Assembly: GCA_032622095.1 (NCBI GenBank)
Contig: CP136065.1
Coordinates: forward strand, 111,577,195-111,641,194
Length of the DNA stretch: 64,000 nucleotides
From: Siphonodentalium dalli
Taxonomy: Eukaryota > Mollusca > Scaphopoda > Gadilida > Siphonodentaliidae
Direction: 5' to 3'
In this document: one piece after another, positions 53,038-63,966 of the stretch
Layout of the letters: every line of letters starts with the position of its first letter
Numbering within the stretch: position 1 is the first letter of the stretch
Translations under genes and position numbers: made by a program
Notes under the pieces: generated by a model
Told to the model about the DNA's origin: nothing
Databases searched by the model: none
Seen by the model: only the letters and a program-made list of their open reading frames with translations

Positions 53038-53325
53038 GACGGCGGTCTGGACCTCTCTGGAGGTGATGGTGGATCGTTTGTTGTAGTGGGCCAATCGGGA
53101 GGCCTCAGCTGCGATCCTCTCGAAAATGTCGTTGACAAAGCTGTTCATGATGGACATGGCTTTGCTGCTGACACCGGTGTCTGGGTGTACCTGTTTCAAG
53201 ACTTTGTAGATGTAGATTCCGTAGGATTCCTTCCTTTTTCGGTGCCTCTTCTTGGTGCCGGTCGTTGACGCCTTCTGGGTCTTGGTGGCCTTTTTGGCTC
53301 CTTTGCTTCCTGCTTTGGGTGGCAT
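53038..53325 (-). pseudogene. H2B: H2B-5: 3'-truncated H2B (codons 1-96) with native promoter
   Basis: It reads from the ATG at 53325 through TSREVQTAV and then runs into the N4 5' end, giving a chimeric frame that stops at 52951 (124 residues in all, the last 28 from N4). The C-terminal helix, the ubiquitylation site and the stem-loop are missing. The upstream site ATATGGATCGCC-GGCAG (53372 onward) is uninterrupted, so the promoter is intact but the gene is not. Confidence 0.93.
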
Positions 53326-53630
53326 CGTGAAACGAGATGAAAATTATTTTACTTGACGAAATGTCGAGAAAATATGGATCGCCGGCAGAAACCGTTTTCT
53401 TTTATATCGCGAGTGCGCTCTAACGCGGATCAAACATAGCCCCCAGTTACTATTTTAAGCACACAAAGCTTCAGTTTTTAAACACGGACTTCGGCGAAAG
53501 CACATTATTGGCTCATTTATGTAGGTCGATCCGCAAAGGAGTATAAATTTCCTACCCACCCCTCGGAGATTTAATTGTGGAGATTTAATTTTCCATTTGT
53601 CGAATTTCGTACACTAGAAAATACACAATT
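53326..53630. promoter_or_regulatory. Uninterrupted divergent H2B/H2A promoter, unit 5 (empty J/N site)
   Basis: This is the reference empty site. ATATGGATCGCC at 53372-53383 is followed directly by GGCAGAAACC. The H2B TATAAAAG is at 53406-53399 on the minus strand, placing the expected transcription start near 53376, within the J/N target. The H2A TATAAAT starts at 53542, with an ATTGG box upstream. Confidence 0.8.
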
Positions 53631-54005
53631 ATGTCTGGACGTGGCAAAGGTGGCAAAGTAAAGGGAAAGGCAAAGTCCCGATCATCAAGGGCTGGACTCC
53701 AGTTCCCAGTCGGAAGAATTCACCGTCTGTTGAGAAAAGGCAACTATGCTGAGCGAGTCGGTGCCGGAGCTCCAGTCTACTTGGCTGCAGTTCTCGAATA
53801 CCTCGCAGCTGAGGTTCTCGAGTTGGCAGGAAACGCCGCTCGTGACAACAAGAAGAGCAGAATCATCCCAAGACATCTGCAGCTTGCCATCAGAAACGAC
53901 GAGGAATTGAACAAACTGTTGTCTGGTGTGACCATCGCCCAGGGTGGTGTTCTGCCAAACATCCAGGCTGTCCTCCTCCCCAAGAAATCTCAGAGCAGCA
54001 AGTAA
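53631..54005 (+). CDS. H2A: Histone H2A, copy 5
   Basis: The intact 124-residue H2A is the same as the other copies. The gene differs from its siblings mainly by a base change in its 3' stem-loop. Confidence 0.98.
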   Translation: MSGRGKGGKVKGKAKSRSSRAGLQFPVGRIHRLLRKGNYAERVGAGAPVYLAAVLEYLAAEVLELAGNAARDNKKSRIIPRHLQLAIRNDEELNKLLSGVTIAQGGVLPNIQAVLLPKKSQSSK

Positions 54006-54036
54006 ACAGTTTGCTACTCAAACACAACAACAAAAC

Positions 54037-54052
54037 GGCCCTTTTGAGGGCC
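54037..54052 (+). terminator. Variant histone stem-loop of H2A-5 (loop TTTG)
   Basis: GGCCCT-TTTG-AGGGCC: the last loop base is G (54046), where every other copy in the window has C. The stem is unchanged. The fourth loop base of metazoan histone stem-loops is normally not G, so SLBP binding may be weaker. Confidence 0.9.
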
Positions 54053-55083
54053 ACCCAAATTTTCCAAAAAGATAAACTATTACAAAATTGCTATATTAGA
54101 TTAGATAACAATAAATATATATGTATAAGCGCAAGCAAACAATTGCAAGTCAGGAAAATAAGGGGGAGGGACTGGGTGTGTGTGGTATGTGTAGAGAGAG
54201 AGCTTGACATGTATAACATTACGTGTGATTCAATGTGTTAGAGACATAGTATTTACTTGTTTTGGGTACGTGAAACTGATCAGTTAGTATCCAGGCGCGA
54301 TGCCAACTGGAGGAATATAGCATTTTACTAAAATCTCAAGCAAATCGATCGTGCCACTCCATAGAAAACATCGTCTGAACTACGCTCAATTGTAAATATT
54401 TACTATTCGATTCGGGGCGCATCTGTTGGCGATAAACTAACCAAAACGATTTCCCCACCAAGAGTCACTGCATTTAATTAGTATATAAGAACGACGGTGT
54501 GTCTTGTCAATTTGGATAAATATTTGTAAAAATTACTACTGTGAACAATATTATTTTCCATTTATTGTTGATCACCATATCGGAGTGTTTCACATCACTT
54601 TAATATTAAGAGAGTCCAAAACAGACTCTGGGTTTGCAGCCAGCCAAATTACATAATCGATTATTTATAACTTTCGTCAACATTTATCTTCAATTACATT
54701 TATTTTTAATTACATTTATTTATAGTTACATTTATTTATAATTACATTTATTTATAATTACATTTATTTATAATTACATACATTTATGATTACGTACATT
54801 TATAATTACATTTATTTATAATTACATACATTTATGATTACGTACATTTATAATTACAAACATTTATAATTACAATTGAATAAAGTGTGACTTTTTTTTC
54901 TCTCCAAAACGAAGCATTACTTTTATTCAGTTTACAACATGTTACGTTTGTGTGCATCAGTGACACAAATTATGTTTTTGTTTTGTGTTGTTTTAACACT
55001 GCTGTATTTGATATTTCCTTCCTTCCTCTCTTTCCTTCCTTCCTTCCTTCCTTCCTTCCTTCCTTCCTATCTTTCTTTGTTTT

Positions 55084-55123
<40 letters not shown>

Positions 55124-55822
55124 TAGTTTTACTCCTTTTTGTATTGTTATTCCTTTAGCATATTACTATTTGTAATTTTATTTCATTAACTTACATCTTT
55201 TTCCCTCGATTTCTTTCTCTCTTTCATCTTTTCTTTTCATCTTCTATGAACAAAACAAATTCAATATTTCGCTTTTGGGGGAGGGGGTCAGGTCACCGAC
55301 CGACACGTACCGGGTGCGCACATACCGACAATAAAAATTAAAGGCTAGATAGATACGGGGTGTTTCAAATTGAAGTGACCTATTTCTGTGTAATATGGAG
55401 GTGGGTGAGAGAAAAACAAACCGACCTTGGGTAAATACATATCAGCAGCACGACGTACGTCATTTATGTGGTCAACGGGACGTCACTCTGTGCACACAGG
55501 GCGTGTTGACGTTATAACAATTTAACAGCACATTTATTTAAGACACAAAATGCTGCCAACTGCCTTGTTCCAATGCTGAGTGACCGTCGCCGAAGGCACG
55601 AGCCATTAACAACTTTATGTGTAAAGTATTAATCGAAGGAAGAAATAAATACAAAGAACCCATATTTACATACCTTGCATGTTACCAACTTCAACTTTCC
55701 CGCTTTTATTTGTCACACTCCGGTGGTTCATATCGTGCACGTCAGAGAGCTGCAAAGAGAAACCAGGTCAGTTATTAAAATTCAGCCAAAACAGGCGTCT
55801 TGAAATAGGCCCGCGCGCACAG
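54053..55822. other. H2A-H4 spacer, unit 5
   Basis: The minisatellite is at about 54681-54877 and CTTC/CTTT at 55016-55124. The exon-like minus-strand segment is at 55674-55749. The H4 TATAAAT follows at 55823. Confidence 0.75.
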
Positions 55823-55890
55823 TATAAATAAAGGACGATTAATCGCCTTGTCATTTCAGCTCGCTGATTCATACATACAATATAAAAAAA

Positions 55891-55901
55891 ATGTCAGGGC
55901 G
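55891..55901 (+). pseudogene. H4: H4-5 start fragment ATGTCAGGGCG upstream of A3
   Basis: The native promoter and leader run into A3. The rest of this H4 gene is absent from the window: no H4 sequence follows A3. Confidence 0.93.
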
Positions 55902-56017
55902 TCAGGCCAGCAGATACTCACACCAGACTGACGCTGCGACGGCTTGGCCGTGTGTTTAACCCGCTTCCAGGGTGTTTCCCGCTTCTATTTGTATTTTTTC
56001 TTCTCACATGTTTCAAG

Positions 56018-57238
56018 ATGGCTGAGCTGGATCCGCGGCTCAACACTTCCAAAGATTCCATCATTCAAGGTATGTGCGACACACCACCTGCACCACCTGC
56101 TCCACCCGTCACCGACGCACCTTCTGCACCACCGGAACCACCACCTCCGCCTCCCGTTCAGAAGGTTTATATCTCTACAGATGGGTATGAAGTCGCGTCC
56201 ACTGACCCACTGGATCCGTACAAGGGTACTTATGGCGAAAATACGTCCCTTCTTTCGGACGACGTGAAACAAAGCTTGTGGGGTAGAACTACCAACATTT
56301 TTCTTCGTGGTCCCCGCCCGGGACGCGTAAATGCCACATTGTTGGCGGAGAAGATTTCTGAAAGGATGCCCCAAGTCGGCATTACGGCGATCCATCGAGG
56401 TCAGGACAGCCGGGAATGGACAATTGTGTTTTCGACGGATGGTTTCGTTCAAGATTTTAGGCACCTCACACCTCCATTTTCTCCCATGGCAGGGATCACT
56501 ACTGTCGCAGAACTTTCCCGGTACGAGCCTCGGGCGCACACCGTAAAAATTAATTGGCTCCCGTTTAGCGTCCCGCATTCGGTAGTCATCGCGCACCTCA
56601 CAGAATACGGGACGGTGCTGGAGATAGAGTACGAATCCTTCCGAGCCGTCGGCCAAGAAATCGCCAACGGCCGTCGGCGGCTTCGCATGAAATTTATTAA
56701 ACCCGATATAACCGACTTTCCCGACTTCGGCATGCTGGCTGGATATAAAGTTTTCTACACGGTCGCGGGGAGATCGCCCTTATGCTTGAAATGTGGGCAG
56801 CGTGGCCACGTGCGCATGACTTGCCCAGACAACAACTTTTCCCCGTCGGGAGTGCTATCTCGGCCGACGGATTACGCGGCGGCAGTCCGCCGCCATAGAG
56901 GCCGGCCAGAATCACCTTCAGTGCAGCCCCCGGATGATGGTCACGTGACCCTGTCAACGTTCGAGACACCATTAGCACCAGGGCAGGACTATATGCCTCC
57001 TCCCTCTTTCCAGGAGGGGGGGCTCCACAATGATTTCCAGTTGTCCGAGTCCGGGTCAGACGATTTGGATGTGGAAAAAGTTTCGGAATCGGACAGTCCT
57101 CTGTCCCCTGCCATTTACCGTATGGAAGTGATGGACACTCGCGCGGTTGGGGGGGGCAGTAAGCGACAGCATGAGGGTGACGAGGAACGTCACCCTCCTG
57201 CCAAGTTGAATGTGCGGGAAGGCCCAGCACCTGATTAA
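56018..57238 (+). CDS. A3 ORF1: RRM plus CCHC protein, complete
   Basis: The 406-residue protein starts at ATG 56018. It has the Pro-rich N-terminus, RRM-like region and CX2CX4HX4C knuckle (C256-C269). After the G tract it continues GGGSKRQHEGDEERHPPAKLN, a charged tail comparable to the RKRAHDGEEDD segment of the family B ORF1. That match supports the 8-G frame as the ancestral one. It should be an RNA chaperone of the retrotransposition particle. Confidence 0.87.
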   Translation: MAELDPRLNTSKDSIIQGMCDTPPAPPAPPVTDAPSAPPEPPPPPPVQKVYISTDGYEVASTDPLDPYKGTYGENTSLLSDDVKQSLWGRTTNIFLRGPRPGRVNATLLAEKISERMPQVGITAIHRGQDSREWTIVFSTDGFVQDFRHLTPPFSPMAGITTVAELSRYEPRAHTVKINWLPFSVPHSVVIAHLTEYGTVLEIEYESFRAVGQEIANGRRRLRMKFIKPDITDFPDFGMLAGYKVFYTVAGRSPLCLKCGQRGHVRMTCPDNNFSPSGVLSRPTDYAAAVRRHRGRPESPSVQPPDDGHVTLSTFETPLAPGQDYMPPPSFQEGGLHNDFQLSESGSDDLDVEKVSESDSPLSPAIYRMEVMDTRAVGGGSKRQHEGDEERHPPAKLNVREGPAPD

Positions 57239-57487
57239 TGTGTTTTAATATGATTGTGTATATTTATTCTCTTCGACCCTCGCTAACGTCCCTGATTTTC
57301 CCTTTTGCCTTCTGGATATATTGTGTTGCCTTTTTCTTCACGACCTCTCGCTTTTCCTCTGATTTTTGCACCTGTCCACCGACTCAACTTTACGCCAGAT
57401 CCATTGGGGACTGGCTGTTCTTTGTGTCTTTCTGTATCTATTTATGTGTCCCTTGTCTCGTTTCGTATCTCACCTTTTCGACTTTCC

Positions 57488-60400
57488 ATGGATAAACTTC
57501 ACATAGCCTCTTTAAATGCGTGCGGTCTTCGCAATACTAAGACTATTCTGGCCCTTAAGTATCTCTTCCTTTTTGATAGGGTCGACGTGCTTTTCCTTCA
57601 GGAAACGCACGTCGACGACTATCAACTTGGACAGGACCTACAATATAAATTAGATTGCAAAGGTTTTTGGTCCTATGGTACTAACCGCTCATGCGGCACG
57701 GTGATTTTTATTCGAAATTCCCTAAAACACACCGTGATCAAATCTTTTTCGGATATGGACGGCCGCTGCGCGGGCGTCGATGTCGACGTCTCCGGAGTGG
57801 CTTTCCGTTTCCTTTCCTTTTATGGTCCTCAAGCACCCGACCAGAATAGAGACCTTGTTTTTCAAACTTTACTCCCCCATTTAGTCACCAGCCGATCAGT
57901 CATTTTAGGTGGGGATTTTAATTTTATAGTTCATCCAAAATACGACAAAATTGGTGGCCGGACCCTTGTTCCCGCCTATGCCAAAGAATGGCACAAAAAA
58001 TTTATGGATTTTGGCCTCGTTGATTTTTATAGGCATGGTAACCCTACCACTGTCCATACTACTCGTCATAGCGCAAATGTCCATACGCGCCTGGACAAAT
58101 TTTATATCTCCCGATCTCTGCTGACAGACCCCCCCAACTATTCTTCCCAAACTTTCCCCCACTCTGATCACGATGTCATTAGTATCTTTTTCACAACGAT
58201 CCCCCGATCCGCTATTGGCCCCGGATATTGGAAGGCCAACATTTCCCTTTTTCTTGATCCTGATTTCAAGTCTGATTTCTGTACCTTTTGGTATGATCGC
58301 ACCGCTTCTGTGTCTGGCATTCATGTCACACAGGAGTGGTGGGATCAGATCAAGGCGGATATTAGAGCTTTTATTCAGAATTATGCCAATATTAAGGCAT
58401 CAAATACTAGAGCTTCCCTTCGAAAATTGGAACGAGAATATAAACTTTTACTTCAGGCTGAGCACTTACATCCTGGCAGATATGCAGACCAGCTCGCCCC
58501 TCTTCGTGCTAGCATCCAATCCTTTCATGCTCGGAACGCTGAGGGTGCTTATATCCGTTCGCGCTCAAATGTTTTAAATTCCCATGACGGTTCTGCCCAA
58601 TTTTTCCATTCCCTAGAACGCTCACGCAGTGCCAAAAAAATCATTACTTCCGTCACCACTGCTGGTACGACCTATACTTCGACTTCCGATATTATAACTC
58701 AATTTACGGCTTTTTGGTCTCAGCTCTTCACCAAAGAGGACACCGATTCTCAAGCTGCTGATTCTTTTCTAACTGACCTACATAGCTTGTCTGTCCCAGA
58801 CGCGGACCTCTGTGAAGCCACTCTTCGTGTTGAAGAATTACACACTGCGCTTTTTGACATGTCTTCCGGCAAATCCCCCGGCTCGGATGGCCTCCCTGCA
58901 GAATTCTACAAGACTTTTGCCCCACAAATTTTACCTCGATTATTACAGCTTTACAACAACTGCTTTCACGATAAACTTCCCTTTTCACAGCGGACATCGC
59001 TTATTACTATGCTCCCGAAAGACCCAGCTCATCCTGAAATTGTGTCTAATTATAGGCCCATCAGCCTTCTTAATGTAGATTACAAAATTTTGTCTAAATC
59101 CCTTTGTAACCGACTTAAATTGGTCATTTCTTCTATTGTCCAAGAAGATCAAACGTGTGGAGTTCCGGGACGCACTATCATGGATAATTTACATTTACTT
59201 CGGAATATTCAAGACTATTGTAAACAGAAAAATCTCCCATGCGCTTTCGTTAGCCTCGATCAACAGAAGGCATTCGATCGAGTTGATCATGATTATTTAT
59301 TCCGCACCCTTTCTTCCTTTGGCTTTGGACCCAACTTTGTCTCTTGGGTCCGTCTTTTATATACTGACATTTATTCTAGTCTTTATATCAACCAACACAC
59401 TTCCGACCCCTTTCCAGTAACTCGGTCAGTCCGCCAGGGATGCAGTCTTTCCCCGCTTTTATATATCTTGTGCTTAGAACCCCTGCTACATCACTTTCGC
59501 AATAACCCCTCGATCACCGGGCTAACTGTGCCCGGTGCTCCGACCCCCTTTAAAACTACAGCGTATGCTGATGACGTGACCTTAATACTTACTACCGATG
59601 CCTCCATCGGAGCCGCATTACAAACGATCGATCGTTATGGCTCAGCGTCCGGTGCTCGGCTCAACTTAACTAAATCGGTCGGGTTATTTATCGGTCGCTG
59701 GGGTCATCGTACGGACACTCCGTACGGTCTCCGGTGGTCCGCTTCCCACAAAATTTTAGGCCTGCTTTTTGGTTCGGCAGTAACTACCGATGACCATTTC
59801 CACAACTTATTTCAGAAATTTTCTAAAACTTTACAATTTGGTCGCACCGTCAATTTAGCTCAATTCACCAAAGCCTCGTATCTCAATGTCTATTGCTTTA
59901 GCAAACTATGGTATTACACGTCTATTGTTCCTTTGTCCGCCCATTATATCCGGCTTTTTCAGAGAGCAGCTTTTCGTTTTTTTTGGACTACTTTAATTGA
60001 GCCCCTCCCGCGGTCCTTACTTTATGCACCGAAAAGTGCAGGAGGTGCCGATATTGCCCATTTACAAAGTAAATGCAATACCCTCCTCCTTCGTCACATC
60101 CAACGGTTGCTGACCAACCCCACCGCTCGATGGTCCGTTTTTGCTATATATTGGATAGGGTTCCATCTCCGGGAATACGTCCCCGCTTTCGCTGCTCGTA
60201 GCATCGCGCACTGTGATCCGGCGTATATTCCCCCCTTTTATCTGTCTTGCTTGCGTGCTTTCGCTGCCTTTCGTGATCTTCCCGATTTTCCCCTACTGCC
60301 CACCATCGATTCCAAAATTATTTATCACCATTTACTGAAGCCCATTATTACTGCCCCGCCCCTTACCATTCGTTTTCCTAAACTACCCTTTACTTTGCTC

Positions 60401-60982
60401 TGGATGAACCTCCATAATGTACATGTCGATCCGGCCCTTCGTGGGCTCCTTTATCGGGTTATCCACGGCGTTTTATTCACAAGACTTCGCATTAAGCGCT
60501 TCACAACAACATTTCCTTATGTGAACTGTTCCTTCTGTAATAAAGCTCCGGAGGACCTACAACATCTCTTCGTCGATTGCGAAGTGGTCCAACCCTTATG
60601 GGATTTAATATTCACCTGGATCAATAATATTATCCCCGGTAATAAATTCCGACCACACTTAGGTCACATTCGATTTCTTATCGTCCGCGCTCGAAACCCT
60701 TCCCATCGCGCCCTGGCTCTCATCTTAATTACAGAGGCCATTGCCGCAATTTGGTATACCAGAAATCCTATACATTGTGCTCAGCGCACGCTAAAATATC
60801 ATGTAACTACCCGGATAGTCCATCCGCCACATATCCCCATTTTGGCCTTTTTATCACGGCTTCGAACCCGCGTTTTAGTCGATCATCATCGGCTGTCCAG
60901 TAATATTTTCGCCGAATTATGGCTCCTTTCCCCTGACATATGTACTCTTGATGACGATGATTTAGTAACCTTCTCATTTTAA
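57488..60982 (+). CDS. A3 ORF2: endonuclease-reverse transcriptase
   Basis: The 1164-residue frame starts at ATG 57488 with the complete set of endonuclease (E39, GGDFNF, SDHD) and RT (SLDQQKAFDRVDH, YADDV) motifs and the C-terminal CCHC. It is the same as A1 ORF2 where I compared them, including NCSFCNK. The 249-nt gap after ORF1 holds no other frame with recognisable content. Confidence 0.92.
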   Translation: MDKLHIASLNACGLRNTKTILALKYLFLFDRVDVLFLQETHVDDYQLGQDLQYKLDCKGFWSYGTNRSCGTVIFIRNSLKHTVIKSFSDMDGRCAGVDVDVSGVAFRFLSFYGPQAPDQNRDLVFQTLLPHLVTSRSVILGGDFNFIVHPKYDKIGGRTLVPAYAKEWHKKFMDFGLVDFYRHGNPTTVHTTRHSANVHTRLDKFYISRSLLTDPPNYSSQTFPHSDHDVISIFFTTIPRSAIGPGYWKANISLFLDPDFKSDFCTFWYDRTASVSGIHVTQEWWDQIKADIRAFIQNYANIKASNTRASLRKLEREYKLLLQAEHLHPGRYADQLAPLRASIQSFHARNAEGAYIRSRSNVLNSHDGSAQFFHSLERSRSAKKIITSVTTAGTTYTSTSDIITQFTAFWSQLFTKEDTDSQAADSFLTDLHSLSVPDADLCEATLRVEELHTALFDMSSGKSPGSDGLPAEFYKTFAPQILPRLLQLYNNCFHDKLPFSQRTSLITMLPKDPAHPEIVSNYRPISLLNVDYKILSKSLCNRLKLVISSIVQEDQTCGVPGRTIMDNLHLLRNIQDYCKQKNLPCAFVSLDQQKAFDRVDHDYLFRTLSSFGFGPNFVSWVRLLYTDIYSSLYINQHTSDPFPVTRSVRQGCSLSPLLYILCLEPLLHHFRNNPSITGLTVPGAPTPFKTTAYADDVTLILTTDASIGAALQTIDRYGSASGARLNLTKSVGLFIGRWGHRTDTPYGLRWSASHKILGLLFGSAVTTDDHFHNLFQKFSKTLQFGRTVNLAQFTKASYLNVYCFSKLWYYTSIVPLSAHYIRLFQRAAFRFFWTTLIEPLPRSLLYAPKSAGGADIAHLQSKCNTLLLRHIQRLLTNPTARWSVFAIYWIGFHLREYVPAFAARSIAHCDPAYIPPFYLSCLRAFAAFRDLPDFPLLPTIDSKIIYHHLLKPIITAPPLTIRFPKLPFTLLWMNLHNVHVDPALRGLLYRVIHGVLFTRLRIKRFTTTFPYVNCSFCNKAPEDLQHLFVDCEVVQPLWDLIFTWINNIIPGNKFRPHLGHIRFLIVRARNPSHRALALILITEAIAAIWYTRNPIHCAQRTLKYHVTTRIVHPPHIPILAFLSRLRTRVLVDHHRLSSNIFAELWLLSPDICTLDDDDLVTFSF

Positions 60983-61869
60983 CTCCACTCTTCTCTTTAC
61001 CCCTGTTTATATGTCTGTATGCTTAATTTCTTTATTTCAGGTACTTGCTGTGTCCTGGTACACATATACCTTAATTTGTTTTCTTTAGTTTCTCGTTTCA
61101 GGCAGTTTCTGTGCGCTCGGTCCACATATGTCTTTTTATATTTTATTTAGACCTTCTTCCTCTTTAACTATCTATCTTACTTGCTGCCCCCCCCCCGTTT
61201 CTAACCCCCCGATCCGTCTCTGATTAATGTGCCTGCCTGTTGGTTTTCAACTCACGGCGTGCCGGGCTGGGCGGTGTAACCCGTTCACGGCACATGTCGT
61301 TCAGCCGGGTGCTTCGTGCGTGACCCGCTTCACATTCTTACATAATATTATTGCTCTCAATGCTTTCGACTACGCCCGTGCGTATGTTTACTTTTATTAG
61401 GTTACTTGTACTCTTACTTTTCATTGTCTCTTTCCATTCTCTCTTCTGTCTGTCACTTGTACTCTTATGCTTCTCATTTTCTTTCCTTCTTCCTTCTTTC
61501 CTTCCTTTCTTTTATTGTTGTTTATTCCTTTTCTTCCTTTATTGTTATGCATTATTCCATTTTCGTATTTAATTCTTTTTTTGTCTCGTTACAGTTACGT
61601 ACATCATTTTTCTATTTTTCAACTTGTTGCCTTAATATTAATTTTATTAAAGTTCTGCCCGTGAGAAGATGACCCGTAGAAGAGGCCGAGTGCCCACGTT
61701 TTTTGTTTTATTTTCATCGAGGGTCCAGGCGACTGTGATGATCCGGTTAATTATTGCTCGTTGACCACATTATTATTTCCCGTACATTCCATCCTGGCTC
61801 GGTACTGGTTTGTGGTCCCGTGAGCTCTAAGACCAGACTGAGTCGTTTTAAAAAAAAAAAAAAAAAAAA

Positions 61870-62167
61870 GAAGAAGTCTGACGGCGGTCTGGACCTCTCT
61901 GGAGGTGATGGTGGATCGTTTGTTGTAGTGGGCCAATCGGGAGGCCTCAGCTGCGATCCTCTCGAAAATGTCGTTGACAAAGCTGTTCATGATGGACATG
62001 GCTTTGCTGCTGACACCGGTGTCTGGGTGTACCTGTTTCAAGACTTTGTAGATGTAGATTCCGTAGGATTCCTTCCTTTTTCGGTGCCTCTTCTTGGTGC
62101 CGGTCGTTGACGCCTTCTGGGTCTTGGTGGCCTTTTTGGCTCCTTTGCTTCCTGCTTTGGGTGGCAT
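61870..62167 (-). pseudogene. H2B: H2B-6: 3'-truncated H2B (codons 1-99) fused to the A3 tail
   Basis: H2B reads from the ATG at 62167 to QTAVRLL and then enters the A3 poly(A) on the opposite strand, giving a phenylalanine run and a stop at 61751. The breakpoint (GAAGAAGTCTG) is about 10 bp from that of H2B-5. The promoter to the right is uninterrupted. The C-terminus and stem-loop are gone. Confidence 0.93.
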
Positions 62168-62473
62168 CGTGAAACGAGATGAAAATTATTTTACTTGACG
62201 AAATGTCGAGAAAATATGGATCGCCGGCAGAAACCGTTTTCTTTTATATCGCGAGTGCGCTCTAACGCGGATCAAACATAGCCCCCAGTTACTATTTTAA
62301 GCACACAAAGCTTCAGTTTTTAAACACGGACTTCGGCGAAAGCACATTATTGGCTCATTTATGTAGGTCGATCCGCAAAGGAGTATAAATTTCCTACCCA
62401 CCCCCTCGGAGATTTAATTGTGGAGATTTAATTTTCCATTTGTCGAATTTCGTACACTAGAAAATACACAATT
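62168..62473. promoter_or_regulatory. Uninterrupted divergent H2B/H2A promoter, unit 6
   Basis: This is the second empty J/N site (ATATGGATCGCC-GGCAG near 62214-62230). The H2B TATA box is at 62248-62241 on the minus strand and the H2A TATAAAT is at 62384-62390. There is one extra C in the CCACCCCCTCGG stretch compared with the other units. Confidence 0.8.
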
Positions 62474-62848
62474 ATGTCTGGACGTGGCAAAGGTGGCAAA
62501 GTAAAGGGAAAGGCAAAGTCCCGATCATCAAGGGCTGGACTCCAGTTCCCAGTCGGAAGAATTCACCGTCTGTTGAGAAAAGGCAACTATGCTGAGCGAG
62601 TCGGTGCCGGAGCTCCAGTCTACTTGGCTGCAGTTCTCGAATACCTCGCAGCTGAGGTTCTCGAGTTGGCAGGAAACGCCGCTCGTGACAACAAGAAGAG
62701 CAGAATCATCCCAAGACATCTGCAGCTTGCCATCAGAAACGACGAGGAATTGAACAAACTGTTGTCTGGTGTGACCATCGCCCAGGGTGGTGTTCTGCCA
62801 AACATCCAGGCTGTCCTCCTCCCCAAGAAATCTCAGAGCAGCAAGTAA
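62474..62848 (+). CDS. H2A: Histone H2A, copy 6
   Basis: The intact 124-residue H2A is identical to the other copies. Confidence 0.98.
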   Translation: MSGRGKGGKVKGKAKSRSSRAGLQFPVGRIHRLLRKGNYAERVGAGAPVYLAAVLEYLAAEVLELAGNAARDNKKSRIIPRHLQLAIRNDEELNKLLSGVTIAQGGVLPNIQAVLLPKKSQSSK

Positions 62849-62879
62849 ACAGTTTGCTACTCAAACACAACAACAAAAC

Positions 62880-62895
62880 GGCCCTTTTCAGGGCC
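62880..62895 (+). terminator. Histone 3' stem-loop of H2A-6
   Basis: GGCCCT-TTTC-AGGGCC. Confidence 0.95.
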
Positions 62896-63926
62896 ACCCA
62901 AATTTTCCAAAAAGATAAACTATTACAAAATTGCTATATTAGATTAGATAACAATAAATATATATGTATAAGCGCAAGCAAACAATTGCAAGTCAGGAAA
63001 ATAAGGGGGAGGGACTGGGTGTGTGTGGTATGTGTAGAGAGAGAGCTTGACATGTATAACATTACGTGTGATTCAATGTGTTAGAGACATAGTATTTACT
63101 TGTTTTGGATACGTGAAACTGATCAGTTAGTATCCAGGCGCGATGCCAACTGGAGGAATATAGCATTTTACTAAAATCTCAAGCAAATCGATCGTGCCAC
63201 TCCATAGAAAACATCGTCTGAACTACGCTCAATTGTAAATATTTACTATTCGATTCGGGGCGCATCTGTTGGCGATAAACTAACCAAAACGATTTCCCCA
63301 CCAAGAGTCACTGCATTTAATTAGTATATAAGAACGACGGTGTGTCTTGTCAATTTGGATAAATATTTGTAAAAATTACTACTGTGAACAATATTATTTT
63401 CCATTTATTGTTGATCACCATATCGGAGTGTTTCACATCACTTTAATATTAAGAGAGTCCAAAACAGACTCTGGGTTTGCAGCCAGCCAAATTACATAAT
63501 CGATTATTTATAACTTTCGTCAACATTTATCTTCAATTACATTTATTTTTAATTACATTTATTTATAGTTACATTTATTTATAATTACATTTATTTATAA
63601 TTACATTTATTTATAATTACATACATTTATGATTACGTACATTTATAATTACATTTATTTATAATTACATACATTTATGATTACGTACATTTATAATTAC
63701 AAACATTTATAATTACAATTGAATAAAGTGTGACTTTTTTTTCTCTCCAAAACGAAGCATTACTTTTATTCAGTTTACAACATGTTACGTTTGTGTGCAT
63801 CAGTGACACAAATTATGTTTTTGTTTTGTGTTGTTTTAACACTGCTGTATTTGATATTTCCTTCCTTCCTCTCTTTCCTTCCTTCCTTCCTTCCTTCCTT
63901 CCTTCCTTCCTATCTTTCTTTGTTTT

Positions 63927-63966
<40 letters not shown>

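Larger units (their letters stand above)
55902..61869 (+). mobile_element. A3: full-length Tx1-like LINE with both ORFs open
   Basis: The 5' junction is the same as for A1. The 3' poly(A) is joined to the inside of H2B-6 instead of ATGTCAGGGCG-AGGC. ORF1 has 8 G in the tract and reads through to its natural end, and ORF2 is intact, making this the best candidate in the window for a coding-competent autonomous copy. The loss of the H4 body, stem-loop, spacer and H2B 3' end on the right indicates a later deletion. Confidence 0.92.

Noticed and set aside
61751-62167. 138-residue H2B variant with a Phe-rich C-terminus
   Set aside because: It is a chance fusion of truncated H2B-6 with the complement of the A3 poly(A).
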